Positions 17,654 through 26,208 of a stretch of DNA of 64,000 nucleotides are shown here, in pieces. Below the pieces are notes generated by a model. It was not told the DNA's origin. It was given only the letters and a program-made list of their open reading frames with translations, and made no database searches. A program made the translations under genes and the position numbers. How positions within the stretch are numbered: the stretch's first letter is position 1; the number at the start of each line of letters is the position of its first letter. Source of the stretch: Komagataeibacter rhaeticus. Lineage in GTDB: Bacteria > Pseudomonadota > Alphaproteobacteria > Acetobacterales > Acetobacteraceae. The stretch is taken from the NCBI RefSeq assembly GCF_003207855.1, contig NZ_NKTZ01000001.1, positions 248,001 through 312,000 of the forward strand, read 5' to 3'.

Positions 17654-17968
17654 CGGGTTACCTCGCAAAAGGGACAAGGCCGGACTGCCGCGACCCGGCA
17701 TGGTGGCGGTCAGTGCTCATGCACTCTTGAATTGATGGTTGCCCCTACACTGCCCGTAAGGGCGGCATGGACAGGCATACCGGCTGGTTATGGCGGGCGC
17801 AGGCATATCATACGACCGGGGGAAATGTATTACATATCAAAAAAAATAATACTCTTTCCTTATTTATATAAATAGGAACCATCATGGGTCATGCTGATTG
17901 ATGACCATATGGTCTATATACCATTTGCCACGCCATCGATCCATTACCTAAAACAACATGTCCTGCGC
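17654..17968 (-). promoter_or_regulatory. AT-rich gap with palindromes upstream of the phosphodiesterase gene
   Basis: This 315-base gap is markedly AT-rich for the window between about 17825 and 17930. It contains a perfect 14-base palindrome, TATTTATATAAATA (17861-17874), and a perfect 12-base palindrome, GACCATATGGTC (17903-17914). It should hold the promoter and perhaps operators of the phosphodiesterase-cyclase pair. I see no FNR-type TTGAT-N4-ATCAA box and no gene. Confidence 0.45.
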
Positions 17969-18226
17969 TCAGTCATGCGGGCGCTGTCTGGCATCGGGGC
18001 CGCCGCAGCCCGAACATCCGCCACATCCCCTGCGTGCGCGTGGCCCGGCGCGCCGGGTGGCATAGGCGACAAGGCGGGCAGGCGCATGGAGCCTGCGCAG
18101 CACCGTGCCCGCGCCCAGCCAGTACCGGTGGCCAAAAGCGGGGAACAGCCGTCCCAGCCAGTACAGTGCACAGGCCATGACCACCAGTGTCGTGACCATG
18201 ATCTGGATCATGGATGCCACATGCAT
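17969..18226 (-). CDS. Small membrane protein with Cys-rich tail downstream of feoB (DUF6587-like)
   Basis: The 85-residue product has one N-terminal membrane segment (MIQIMVTTLVVMACALYWLG), a basic middle part and a cysteine tail, GCGGCSGCGG. This layout matches small single-pass proteins (DUF6587-like) often found after feoB, which may play the FeoC-like accessory or iron-handling role. The start overlaps the feoB stop as TGATG, which implies translational coupling. The N-terminal histidines and the three-cysteine tail could bind metal, but that is inference. Confidence 0.7.
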   Translation of the reverse strand: MHVASMIQIMVTTLVVMACALYWLGRLFPAFGHRYWLGAGTVLRRLHAPARLVAYATRRAGPRARRGCGGCSGCGGPDARQRPHD

Positions 18227-20061
18227 CAGAGTGCGCGCACAATATGGTAGGTCAGAAAGGCCGCCAGATAGGCAAGCCCGAACAGGTACCCCGCCGTCAC
18301 CGCGACCACGCGCCACGATGTGGTCTCGCGGCGGATGACCGCCAGTGTCGCCACGCATTGGGGGGCGTATACATACCACGCCAGCAGTGACAGCGCCGTA
18401 GCCAGGCTCCAGTGCGTGGGCAGCATCTGCCCCAGCTGTGCCGCCGCCTGATCGGTATCGGTACCCGACCCCAGTGAATAGACCGTGGCCAGCGCGCCCA
18501 CCGCCACCTCACGCGCGGCAAGGCCGGGGATAAGGGCAACGCAGATCTGCCAGTTGAAACCCAGCGGCGCGAACAGGGGCAGCATCAGATGCCCGATCCG
18601 GCCCGCCAGGCTCCAGTCGATGGCAGGCCCCGTGGCGCCCGCGGGCGGCGGGGGAAAGCTGGACAGCCCCCACAGTAGCACGGTCAGCGAGACGATGGTC
18701 GTACCCACGCGTACCAGGAAGATGCGCGCGCGCTCCCACAGTCCCAGCGCGATGTCACGCGGGTTGGGCAGGCGGTAGGCGGGCAGTTCCATGAGCAGGG
18801 TTGCCTCCCGCCGGTCGGCGTTGCGCCAGCGCAGTACCAGCGCCACCAGCACGGCGGAGACGATGCCCGCGGCATACAGCCCGAACAGCACCAGTCCCTG
18901 CAGGTTCATGAATCCCAGCACGGTGCGGTGCGGCACGAAGGCCCCGATCAGCAGCGTATAGACCGGCAGCCGGGCCGAACAGGTCATGAGCGGGGCGATC
19001 AGGATGGTGATCAGCCGGTCACGCGGGTTCTGGATGGTGCGCGTGGCCATGATGCCGGGCACCGCGCAGGCAAAGCTGGACAGCAGCGGGATGAAGGACC
19101 GTCCGCTCAGACCCGCAAACGACATGAGCCGGTCCAGCAGAAAGGCGGCGCGCGGCAGGTAGCCCGATTCCTCCAGCACCAGTATCCACGCGAACAGGAT
19201 CAGGATCTGCGGCAGGAAGGTCACCACGCTGCCCGCGCCGGCAATCACGCCATCCACGATCAGGCTGCGCAGCGCGCCCGCGGGCAGGAGCCGGCCCACC
19301 TGCTGGCCCAGCAGGCCCATGCCTGCGTCAATCGCGTCCATGAGCGGCTGCGCCCAGGCAAAGACCGCCTGGAACATGAGGAACAGCAGCACGACCAGAA
19401 TGACCGGCCCCCAGACCGGATGCAGTACCCAGCGGTCGAGCCGTTCCTCCACCCGGTCGGACAGGGGGGTGGTGTGGGTCACGCAGTCTGCCAGGATCTG
19501 GCGCACCATGGCATGCAGGTCCGTGCCCGGCGGCAGGGGCGTGGGGACGGGGGGCGGCGTGCCATCCAGTTGCGCCAGCAGGGCGCGCGCGCCATCGCGT
19601 TTTATGCCCACGGTGGGAATGACGGGCATGCCGGTTTCCGCCTGCAGGCGCGGCAGGTCTATTTCCATCCCGTTGCGCGTTGCGGCGTCAATCATGTTCA
19701 GCGCCAGCACCACCGGACGGCCCAGTGCGCGCATTTCCAGCACGAAGCGCAGGTGCAGCCGCAGGTTCGTGGCATCGGCCACGCAGACCAGCAGGTCGGG
19801 TGCCGCCTCGCCACGATAGGTACCCGCGCAGACATCGCGGGTCACCGCCTCATCGGGGCTGGTGGCGTTCAGGCTGTAGGCACCGGGCAGGTCCAGCAGC
19901 CGCACGCCGCGGCCAGCGGGGGTTGTGAACCAGCCTTCCTTGCGTTCAACGGTGGCGCCCGCGTAATTGGCCACTTTCTGCCGGCTGCCGGTCAGCAGGT
20001 TGAACAGGGCGGTCTTGCCACAGTTCGGGTTGCCAACCAGGGCGATGTTGAGCGTGGTCAT
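18226..20061 (-). CDS. feoB: Ferrous iron transporter FeoB
   Basis: FeoB is the GTP-gated inner-membrane Fe(II) importer. The 611-residue product has the N-terminal G domain with G1 GNPNCGKT (residues 10-17), a G2-type loop around NYAGATVERKEG, G3 DLPGAYSL and G4 LNMID, then a helical spacer and a polytopic membrane region with the two Gate-like hydrophobic blocks. It is shorter than the roughly 770-residue E. coli protein, mainly through compact loops and C-terminus. Its ATG overlaps the feoA stop (ATGA), and its stop overlaps the next small gene (TGATG), so three proteins come from one coupled transcript. Confidence 0.95.
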   Translation of the reverse strand: MTTLNIALVGNPNCGKTALFNLLTGSRQKVANYAGATVERKEGWFTTPAGRGVRLLDLPGAYSLNATSPDEAVTRDVCAGTYRGEAAPDLLVCVADATNLRLHLRFVLEMRALGRPVVLALNMIDAATRNGMEIDLPRLQAETGMPVIPTVGIKRDGARALLAQLDGTPPPVPTPLPPGTDLHAMVRQILADCVTHTTPLSDRVEERLDRWVLHPVWGPVILVVLLFLMFQAVFAWAQPLMDAIDAGMGLLGQQVGRLLPAGALRSLIVDGVIAGAGSVVTFLPQILILFAWILVLEESGYLPRAAFLLDRLMSFAGLSGRSFIPLLSSFACAVPGIMATRTIQNPRDRLITILIAPLMTCSARLPVYTLLIGAFVPHRTVLGFMNLQGLVLFGLYAAGIVSAVLVALVLRWRNADRREATLLMELPAYRLPNPRDIALGLWERARIFLVRVGTTIVSLTVLLWGLSSFPPPPAGATGPAIDWSLAGRIGHLMLPLFAPLGFNWQICVALIPGLAAREVAVGALATVYSLGSGTDTDQAAAQLGQMLPTHWSLATALSLLAWYVYAPQCVATLAVIRRETTSWRVVAVTAGYLFGLAYLAAFLTYHIVRAL

Positions 20062-20306
20062 GCCGGGTTTTCCGCAATATGCACGGTAACGCGGTCGGCT
20101 TCGGTGCGGCGCAGGGCGAAGCGTGTAAAGCCGATGCGCACGGCCATCGGGTCGCCCCCCAGCGGCGCGGTTGCGATGATACGTACCGGCTCACCCGGTA
20201 CGAAGCCCAGTTCACGCAGCCGCCGGGCCACCGGGTCGTTGCTGGCGGTGTCATTTACGCTGTCGATTATGGCATCCGCCCCGCGTGGCAGGTCACTCAG
20301 TCGCAT
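20058..20306 (-). CDS. feoA: Ferrous iron transport protein FeoA
   Basis: FeoA is a small SH3-like cytosolic partner of FeoB. The 82-residue product shows the family pattern MRLSDLPRGADAII, then RLRELGFVPGEPVRII and a C-terminal ALRRTEADRVTV. I start at ATG 20306, because the 21 upstream residues in frame come from the AT-rich promoter. It heads the feoA-feoB-small protein operon. A Fur-like palindrome lies 30-45 bases before the start. Confidence 0.92.
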   Translation of the reverse strand: MRLSDLPRGADAIIDSVNDTASNDPVARRLRELGFVPGEPVRIIATAPLGGDPMAVRIGFTRFALRRTEADRVTVHIAENPA

Positions 20307-20337
20307 CAGGCGATCTTGTCCAGATAATAAAAGCAAG

Positions 20338-20349
20338 TAATAATTATTA
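20338..20349 (-). promoter_or_regulatory. Candidate Fur-type operator of the feo operon
   Basis: TAATAATTATTA is a perfect 12-base palindrome in a strongly AT-rich stretch (20325-20358) of otherwise GC-rich DNA, just upstream of feoA. It resembles the core of alphaproteobacterial Fur/Mur boxes. The call is inference from sequence and position. Confidence 0.5.
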
Positions 20350-20435
20350 TTAAATATACGCAGGCACACTGTCCATCATGTTTGTCCCTATACCTGCGCT
20401 GTGACCGGTACGGCCATGTTTGCAGTGCATGTACA

Positions 20436-21770
20436 TCATGCACCGCCGCCTGTCATGCCGGTGGCCAGAACGTGGAAAAACGTGCCCGATACCAGCCCGC
20501 GCCGCAGGCCACCCGGCGGCCGGGCGGTGCCATAACCGTCATGCATGTCGGCCAGCGGCGCGTCCGGGCCGGGATGTGTCAGCGTGGCGTAGTGGAATTC
20601 ATGCCCGCGCAGGGTTGTGCCTGCGGTGCCGATCGAACAGTCATGGCGCAGGGTGGCACTCCGGTAGCCCAGGTTCATGCGGCGCGTGGCAAAGGATGTG
20701 GCATGTCCCAGCAGCCCGGCCATGCGATGGGTCTCACCTGCCTTGTCCGTCAGGCTTTCGCCCAGCACCATGAAGCCGCCGCACTCCCCATGCACCGGGC
20801 GGGTACGGGCGAAATCGGCCAGTCCGGCGCGGAAACGCGCGGCCTGCGCCAGTTGCCCGGCATGCAGTTCCGGATAGCCCCCGGGCAGCCAGCAGGCATC
20901 GCAGTCAGGTGCCGGGCCTTCATCCGCAAGCGGGGAGAAAGGCCGCAGTTCCGCTCCGGCTTCCTGCCATCCCGCCACCACATGGGCGTACAGGAAGGAA
21001 AACGCGGCGTCATTCGCCACCGCAATCCGCTGGCCCGGCGGCGGCAGGGCGCGGGCCTGCCCCACCGCTGGCGGCAGGTCCGCCATGGTGGCGCAGGCCA
21101 GTATGGCGTCCAGGTCCAGGTCGCGTTCGGCCTGTGCCGCAAGGCGCGTGGCCAGTGCGTCCAGCCCGTCATGCTCGCGTGCCTGTACCAGCCCCAGATG
21201 GCGTTCGGGCAGTTGCAGTCCCGCATCGCGCCCGAACGCACCCAGTACGGGCAGGCCCACGGCATTGATTGCCTGCGTGGCCATCGCGGCATGGCGTGGT
21301 GAGCCGACACGGTTGAGGATGACACCGGCAAGCCGTACATCGGGGTTCAGGCTGGCAAAGCCCAGCGCGGTGGCCGCCGCCGACTGGCCCTGCCCGGAAA
21401 TGTCCAGCACCAGCAGTACCGGCAGGCCGTAGCGCGCGGCGATATCGGCTGGTGCGCCACGCGCGCCCTGTGGCCCCGTCAGGCCATCGAACAGCCCCAT
21501 GGAAGCCTCGGTCACCACGATTTCACAGCTGGAATGGGCCTGCGCCATCACGCTGTCCAGTAGGGGAAATGGCATGGCCCAGCTGTCCAGGTTGAGGCTG
21601 GACAGCCCGGTCAGGGCTTCATGGAAGGCCGGGTCGATATAATCCGGCCCGGTCTTGGCCCCGCGCACGGCAACGCCCCGGCGGCGCAGGGCCGCAAGGA
21701 TGGCCAGCGTCAGCGTGGTCTTGCCGCTGCCAGAGCGGGGGGCAGCGATCATCAGCCCTCGTGTCATCAT
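20436..21770 (-). CDS. cobB: Hydrogenobyrinic/cobyrinic acid a,c-diamide synthase
   Basis: CobB amidates the a and c acetate side chains using glutamine and ATP. The 444-residue product has the N-terminal P-loop-like nucleotide site (APRSGSGKTT, residues 10-19) and a C-terminal class I glutamine amidotransferase domain with the nucleophile cysteine in GECGGFMVLGE and a later catalytic histidine in GHEFHY. Start is one of two adjacent ATGs, 21770 or 21767, after AGGAA. It is divergent from cbiD with 68 bases between the starts. It lies just beyond the feo promoter, its 3' end pointing at it. Confidence 0.94.
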   Translation of the reverse strand: MMTRGLMIAAPRSGSGKTTLTLAILAALRRRGVAVRGAKTGPDYIDPAFHEALTGLSSLNLDSWAMPFPLLDSVMAQAHSSCEIVVTEASMGLFDGLTGPQGARGAPADIAARYGLPVLLVLDISGQGQSAAATALGFASLNPDVRLAGVILNRVGSPRHAAMATQAINAVGLPVLGAFGRDAGLQLPERHLGLVQAREHDGLDALATRLAAQAERDLDLDAILACATMADLPPAVGQARALPPPGQRIAVANDAAFSFLYAHVVAGWQEAGAELRPFSPLADEGPAPDCDACWLPGGYPELHAGQLAQAARFRAGLADFARTRPVHGECGGFMVLGESLTDKAGETHRMAGLLGHATSFATRRMNLGYRSATLRHDCSIGTAGTTLRGHEFHYATLTHPGPDAPLADMHDGYGTARPPGGLRRGLVSGTFFHVLATGMTGGGA

Positions 21771-21838
21771 GTCCGTTCCTGCTAGACCGTGGTGAGCGGA
21801 ACCACCTTTTACCCCTGTCGGGAAAGAAGAACACCCAG

Positions 21839-22930
21839 ATGGAGCGTACCCATGACAGCCTGCGCCGGGGATGGACCACAGGCAGCTGCGCCACCGCCGC
21901 CGCCCGTGCCGCGTGGCGGGGGCTGTGCGGGGGGGAATTTCCCGATCCGGTCACCATCACGCTGCCCGGTGGGCAGGACGTGGCATTTGCACTGGCAGGC
22001 CATGGCCATGCGGGCGATGGTGGTGCCTGGGCGGAGGTGGTCAAGGATGCGGGCGACGACCCGGATGTCACCCACGGTGCCCATGTGCGCGTGGACGTGC
22101 GCCGGGGCGCGCGGGGTAGCGGCGTGGTGTTTCACGCAGGCAGCGGAGTGGGCACGGTCACGCTGCCGGGCCTGCCCGTTCCCCCCGGCCAGCCCGCCAT
22201 CAACCCCGTGCCCCGGCACATGATCCGTACGGCGCTGCGCGATGCGGACGGTCATGAACCCGATGTGGACGTTACCATATCCATTGCCGGCGGCCAGGAC
22301 ATGGCACGCCATACGCTCAATGCCCGGCTGGGCATTGTGGGGGGGCTGTCCATTCTGGGTACGACGGGCATCGTGGTGCCGTTTTCCTGTGCGGCGTGGA
22401 TCGACAGCATCCACCGTGGGGTGGATGTGGCGCGCGCGCTGGGCCTGCCCCATGTGGCGGGCTGCACCGGCGATGTATCGGAACGCGCCACACAGGCCCT
22501 GTATGGCCTGCCGCCCGAGGCCATGCTGGAAATGGGGGATTTTGCCGGTGGCCTGCTGAAATACCTGCGCCGCCACCCCGTGGGCCGCGTGAGCATCGGG
22601 GGCGGTGTGGCCAAGATGACCAAGCTGGCGCAGGGGTTCCTTGACCTGCATTCCCGCCGGGGGCAGGCGGACATGGCCCGCCTTGCGGAACGTGCACATG
22701 GTATTGGCGCACCGGATGGGCTGGTGGCAGCCATTGCGCAGGCCCATTCCGTTGCCAGTGCCTTCGCGCTGGCGGCGGATGCAGGCTGTCCCCTTGGCCC
22801 GGTTGTGGCGCGGGATGCGTGGCGGAAGGCAGCCGATGTGCTGGCGGGAACGCCGTGCATGCTGGATGTGCTGCTGTTCGACCGCGCGGGCACGCTGGTC
22901 GCCCGGCATGGCCCGCACCCTGTGCCGTAA
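21839..22930 (+). CDS. cbiD: Precorrin/cobalt-precorrin-5B C1-methyltransferase CbiD
   Basis: CbiD methylates C1 of the corrin ring after ring contraction. The 363-residue product begins with the family signature LRRGWTTGSCATAAARAA and contains VTLPGL...PGQPAINPVPRHMI, LGIVGGLSILGTTGIV and GDFAGGLLKYL, all typical of CbiD. CbiD belongs to the oxygen-independent route, where it replaces CobF. It is found here beside CobG of the oxygen-dependent route, so this organism probably runs a hybrid pathway. ATG 21839 is chosen because homology starts at once after it. The gene is monocistronic and divergent from cobB, and a repeat element lies after its stop. Confidence 0.95.
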   Translation: MERTHDSLRRGWTTGSCATAAARAAWRGLCGGEFPDPVTITLPGGQDVAFALAGHGHAGDGGAWAEVVKDAGDDPDVTHGAHVRVDVRRGARGSGVVFHAGSGVGTVTLPGLPVPPGQPAINPVPRHMIRTALRDADGHEPDVDVTISIAGGQDMARHTLNARLGIVGGLSILGTTGIVVPFSCAAWIDSIHRGVDVARALGLPHVAGCTGDVSERATQALYGLPPEAMLEMGDFAGGLLKYLRRHPVGRVSIGGGVAKMTKLAQGFLDLHSRRGQADMARLAERAHGIGAPDGLVAAIAQAHSVASAFALAADAGCPLGPVVARDAWRKAADVLAGTPCMLDVLLFDRAGTLVARHGPHPVP

Positions 22931-22937
22931 GCCGTAA

Positions 22938-23020
22938 GGAAGTTTTTGGTGAAGCTTTTTTCAAAAAGCGTCAGAAAATACCGCCTTTTTGAAAAAAGGC
23001 GGCACCCAGAAACTTTTATT
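22938..23020 (+). repeat. Double-hairpin intergenic repeat, copy 3
   Basis: This copy is in plus orientation between the convergent ends of cbiD and cobM. The GCCxCC stem is well kept (CCGCCTTTTT with AAAAAAGGCGG); the first hairpin has changes (AAAAAGCGTC). Confidence 0.8.
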
Positions 23021-23037
23021 CTCCTGTAGCTTCCGGT

Positions 23038-23790
23038 TCAGGACCGGAAACGGCGGTGGTAATCAGCGTCATACAGCGCGCTTTCACGGAAATCATGCGC
23101 CCCCAGCGCGCGCCCGACCAGCACCAGCGCTGTGCGTTCGATCGGATTTGCGGCCAGTTTTTCACAAATGTCGCCCAGCGTGCCCCGCAGCACGACCTGA
23201 TCGGGCCATGTCGCCCGCGCCACGATGGCCACCGGGCAGTCCGCGCCATAGAACGGCGTCAGGTCAGCCACGATCCGGTCCAGCACATGAATGGCCAGAT
23301 GGATGGCAAGCGTCGCCCCCGTGGCGCCAAAGGCGGCCAGTTTCTCGCGCTCCGGCATGGCCGAGGCCCGGCCGCTCACGCGTGTCAGCACCACGCTCTG
23401 GGCCACTTCCGGCACGGTCAGTTCCCGCCCCAGAACGGAGGCGGCGGCGGCAAAGGCGGGCACGCCCGGTGTCATGGTCCATGGAATGCCGTTGCGGTCC
23501 AGCCGGCGGATCTGTTCGGCCACGGCGCTGTAGAGTGAAAGGTCACCCGAATGCAGGCGGGCCACATCCTGCCCCGCCGCGTGGGCGCGGATGTATTCCG
23601 CCTCGATCAGGTCCAGCGTCAGCGGCGCGGTATCGACCAGCCGTGCATCGGGCGGGCAGTGTTCCAGCATCTCGGGCGGCACGATGGAGCCCGCGTACAG
23701 GCATACCGGGCATTTTGCCAGCAGGTCGCGCCCGCGCAGGGTCAGCAGGTCAGCGGCACCGGGGCCTGCGCCAATGAAGTGTACGGTCAT
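23038..23790 (-). CDS. cobM: Precorrin-4 C11-methyltransferase
   Basis: CobM methylates C11 of precorrin-4 with S-adenosylmethionine to give precorrin-5. The 250-residue product shows the uroporphyrinogen-methylase fold: the N-terminal glycine loop [37 protein letters not shown] and [11 protein letters not shown]. Start is ATG 23790, overlapping the cobE stop as ATGA. It ends the cobL-cobE-cobM transcript and is followed by a repeat that probably terminates it. Confidence 0.95.
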   Translation of the reverse strand: MTVHFIGAGPGAADLLTLRGRDLLAKCPVCLYAGSIVPPEMLEHCPPDARLVDTAPLTLDLIEAEYIRAHAAGQDVARLHSGDLSLYSAVAEQIRRLDRNGIPWTMTPGVPAFAAAASVLGRELTVPEVAQSVVLTRVSGRASAMPEREKLAAFGATGATLAIHLAIHVLDRIVADLTPFYGADCPVAIVARATWPDQVVLRGTLGDICEKLAANPIERTALVLVGRALGAHDFRESALYDADYHRRFRS

Positions 23791-24161
23791 GCATCCTCTC
23801 CCTGTGCCATGGCACATGTTGCGTGCGGGCCGGTCAGGCGCGGCACGATCAGCCGTGCGCTCCCGCCCGCCGCCGCCAGCGCGCAGCCTTCCGCCACGGA
23901 GGCCACGCCTAGGGCCGCCAGCGCGCGGGCCGAGCGGGTAACGCAGCGTGGCTGTACAGCCAGCAGTTCTTCGGGCGTGATGGCCCGCAGGCCCAGCCCC
24001 AGCCGGGCCATCGCGGCCTGTAGCCCCGCCTCGCGGTAGCGGAAGGCGGGCACGGCCACAAGGTCCGGCCGCCTGCCACAGCGCGCCTGTGCGCTGTGGA
24101 TCAGATCAATGATTCCTTCCGCCCCGCATCCGCTGCGCAGGCCAAGACCCGCCACGATCAT
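23787..24161 (-). CDS. cobE: CobE / CbiG C-terminal domain protein
   Basis: The 124-residue product matches the CobE family, equivalent to the C-terminal domain of Cbi[20 protein letters not shown] at the start and a central [18 protein letters not shown], then [12 protein letters not shown]. CobE is required in the aerobic pathway around precorrin-5/6A, but its exact reaction is not settled. Both ends overlap neighbours by ATGA (cobL upstream, cobM downstream), so the three are translationally coupled. No CbiG N-terminal domain is fused to it. Confidence 0.88.
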   Translation of the reverse strand: MIVAGLGLRSGCGAEGIIDLIHSAQARCGRRPDLVAVPAFRYREAGLQAAMARLGLGLRAITPEELLAVQPRCVTRSARALAALGVASVAEGCALAAAGGSARLIVPRLTGPHATCAMAQGEDA

Positions 24162-25405
24162 GGCCGGTCTTCCGTGCGGGTTACGGCATAGCTGGTTACG
24201 GTCATGCCGGGACGGAAGGTGTTGAAGCGCCCGATGGCTTCCAGCCGCTCCACCTGCAGGCGCGTCAGCGTGCCGCCCCATCTTGCGTGCGCGGCCATCA
24301 CGCAGGCTTCGCTTTCCAGCGTGACGGCATTGGCCACCAGCCGCCCGCCGGGGGGCAGGGCCTGCCAGGCGGCTTCCAGCATGCCGGGGTTGCTGATGCC
24401 ACCGCCGAGGAAAATGGCATTGGGTGCCGGCAGGCCGTCGGCCCGCATCCGCGCAATACAGGCCGGAGCCTCTCCCGCTACAACCTGAAGTGCGGGTACG
24501 CCAAGGTTGAGCGCATTATGGGCAATACGGGCGCGGCGGATGGCCGATTTTTCAACGGCAATGGCGCGGTTGGCGGGGTGGCGCAGCATCCATTCAATGC
24601 TGATGGAGCCAGACCCCGCGCCAATATCCCACAGCACTTCCCCCCGGCGTGGCGCAAGGGCGGACAGGGTGGCGGCCCGGATCTCGCGCTTGGTGATCTG
24701 CCCGTCATGGGCGAACAGGTCATCGGGCAGGCCGCAGGCCAGCGGAATGACCAGCGCGTCGCGCGCGGCCACCACTTCCAGCGCCATGAGGTTGAGGCGC
24801 GGCACATCCGGCCCCTTCGCCCGTGCCACGTCGGCCACCCGTGCGCTCTGGTGGGTCTGCGCCCCGCCGCCCAGCCTGCCCAGTATGTGCAGGGTGGAGC
24901 CGCCAAAGCCCCGCCCGTCCAGCCATTGCGCGAAGGCATGGGGCGTGTGTTCATCCGCCGAGAGCACGACCAGCCTGCCGCCGGGTTGCAGGGCGGGGGC
25001 CGTGGCCTCCATCGGGCGGCCACACAGGGAAAGCAGGGTTATGTCCTGTTCCGCCCAGCCCAGCAGGTTGCACGCCAGCGCTACCGAGGAGGGGACGGGC
25101 AGGCATGCCATCTCCCCCATCGGTACATGGCGGCGCAACGTCGTGCCAATGCCGAACAGGAACGGGTCGCCCGATGCCAGCACGCAGACCCGCCTGCCAC
25201 GCCAGCCCAGCAGTCCGGCCATGCCATCGGCCAGCGGGTGCGGCCATGCCAGTGTCCGGCCCGTGACCAGCGGGGCGGCCAGGGCCAGGTGGCGCGCGCC
25301 ACCAGCCACCAGTTCCGCCCCCGCGATCAGCGCGCGGTGGGTTGCGGGCAGGGCCTCGACACCGTCTTCCCCAATGCCGATAACATGCAGCCACGGGATG
25401 GTCAT
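24158..25405 (-). CDS. cobL: Precorrin-6B C5,15-methyltransferase (decarboxylating)
   Basis: CobL adds methyls at C5 and C15 and removes the C12 acetate carboxyl, giving precorrin-8X. The 415-residue product is the two-domain form. The N-terminal CbiE-like methylase (about 1-205) contains HVIGIGEDGVE and VLASGDPFLFGIG; the C-terminal CbiT-like decarboxylase/methylase has the SAM loop DIGAGSGSISIEW near residue 258. The start at 25405 begins 32 bases from the divergent cobK start, so both share a very short promoter region. It leads cobL-cobE-cobM. Confidence 0.95.
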   Translation of the reverse strand: MTIPWLHVIGIGEDGVEALPATHRALIAGAELVAGGARHLALAAPLVTGRTLAWPHPLADGMAGLLGWRGRRVCVLASGDPFLFGIGTTLRRHVPMGEMACLPVPSSVALACNLLGWAEQDITLLSLCGRPMEATAPALQPGGRLVVLSADEHTPHAFAQWLDGRGFGGSTLHILGRLGGGAQTHQSARVADVARAKGPDVPRLNLMALEVVAARDALVIPLACGLPDDLFAHDGQITKREIRAATLSALAPRRGEVLWDIGAGSGSISIEWMLRHPANRAIAVEKSAIRRARIAHNALNLGVPALQVVAGEAPACIARMRADGLPAPNAIFLGGGISNPGMLEAAWQALPPGGRLVANAVTLESEACVMAAHARWGGTLTRLQVERLEAIGRFNTFRPGMTVTSYAVTRTEDRP

Positions 25406-25437
25406 GCGCGTGCCGTGCTGGAGGGGAGGGGGAAACG

Positions 25438-26208
25438 ATGCGGGTTCTGGTTCTGGGTGGCACGACGGAGGCACGGCAGCTTTACGGCCTGCTGGAGCAG
25501 CAGGCCGCGCGTTTTCGCACCACCGTCTCCCTTGCCGGCGTGACCCGCGCGCCCGTCCTGCCCGCGCTGGACGTGCGCATTGGCGGCTTTGGCGGGGCGG
25601 AGGGGCTGCGGGAATGGCTGCTGGCGCACCGCACTGATGCGGTGGTGGACGCCACCCACCCCTTTGCCACCCGGATCAGCGGCAATGCGGTGCGGGCCTG
25701 CATGCAGGCGCACGTACCCCTGCTGCGCGTGGAGCGGCCGGGCTGGACACCCGTGGCGGGTGATCGCTGGACCATCGTGCCGGATATGGAAGCCGCCGCC
25801 CGCGCGCTGGGCACCGCGCCCCGGCGCGTACTGCTGACGGTCGGCCGCAAGGACCTGCTGCCCTTTGCCAGCGCCAGGCCACATGACTGGCTGCTGCGTA
25901 GCGTGGACCAGCCTGATGCCGGCCTGCTGCCCCCGGGTTGCCGGGTGCTGCTGGCCCGTGGCCCCTTTGATGAGGCGGGGGAGGAAGCCCTGCTGCGCCA
26001 TGAGCGCATTGATGTAGTCGTGACCAAGAATTCCGGCGGCAGCGCCACTTACGCCAAGCTGGCGGCGGCGCGCAGGCTGGGGGTGGCGGTGATCATGGTG
26101 GCCCGCCCCCTCGTGGCGGCGGCCCAGACCGTAGCGGATGCCACCGCCGCCATGGCATGGCTGGACGGGCTTCACGCGCACGGGGCCGCCACGCTGCGGG
26201 ATGTATAA
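25438..26208 (+). CDS. cobK: Precorrin-6A reductase
   Basis: CobK reduces precorrin-6A to precorrin-6B with NADPH. The 256-residue product begins with the nucleotide-binding MRVLVLGGTTEARQL and carries DATHPFATRIS and VVVTKNSGGSATYAKLAAAR, both family signatures. A strong GGAGGGG-type ribosome site precedes ATG 25438. Its last 37 bases overlap the convergent 3' end of cobJ. It is the only plus-strand gene inside the otherwise minus-strand central cob block. Confidence 0.95.
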   Translation: MRVLVLGGTTEARQLYGLLEQQAARFRTTVSLAGVTRAPVLPALDVRIGGFGGAEGLREWLLAHRTDAVVDATHPFATRISGNAVRACMQAHVPLLRVERPGWTPVAGDRWTIVPDMEAAARALGTAPRRVLLTVGRKDLLPFASARPHDWLLRSVDQPDAGLLPPGCRVLLARGPFDEAGEEALLRHERIDVVVTKNSGGSATYAKLAAARRLGVAVIMVARPLVAAAQTVADATAAMAWLDGLHAHGAATLRDV

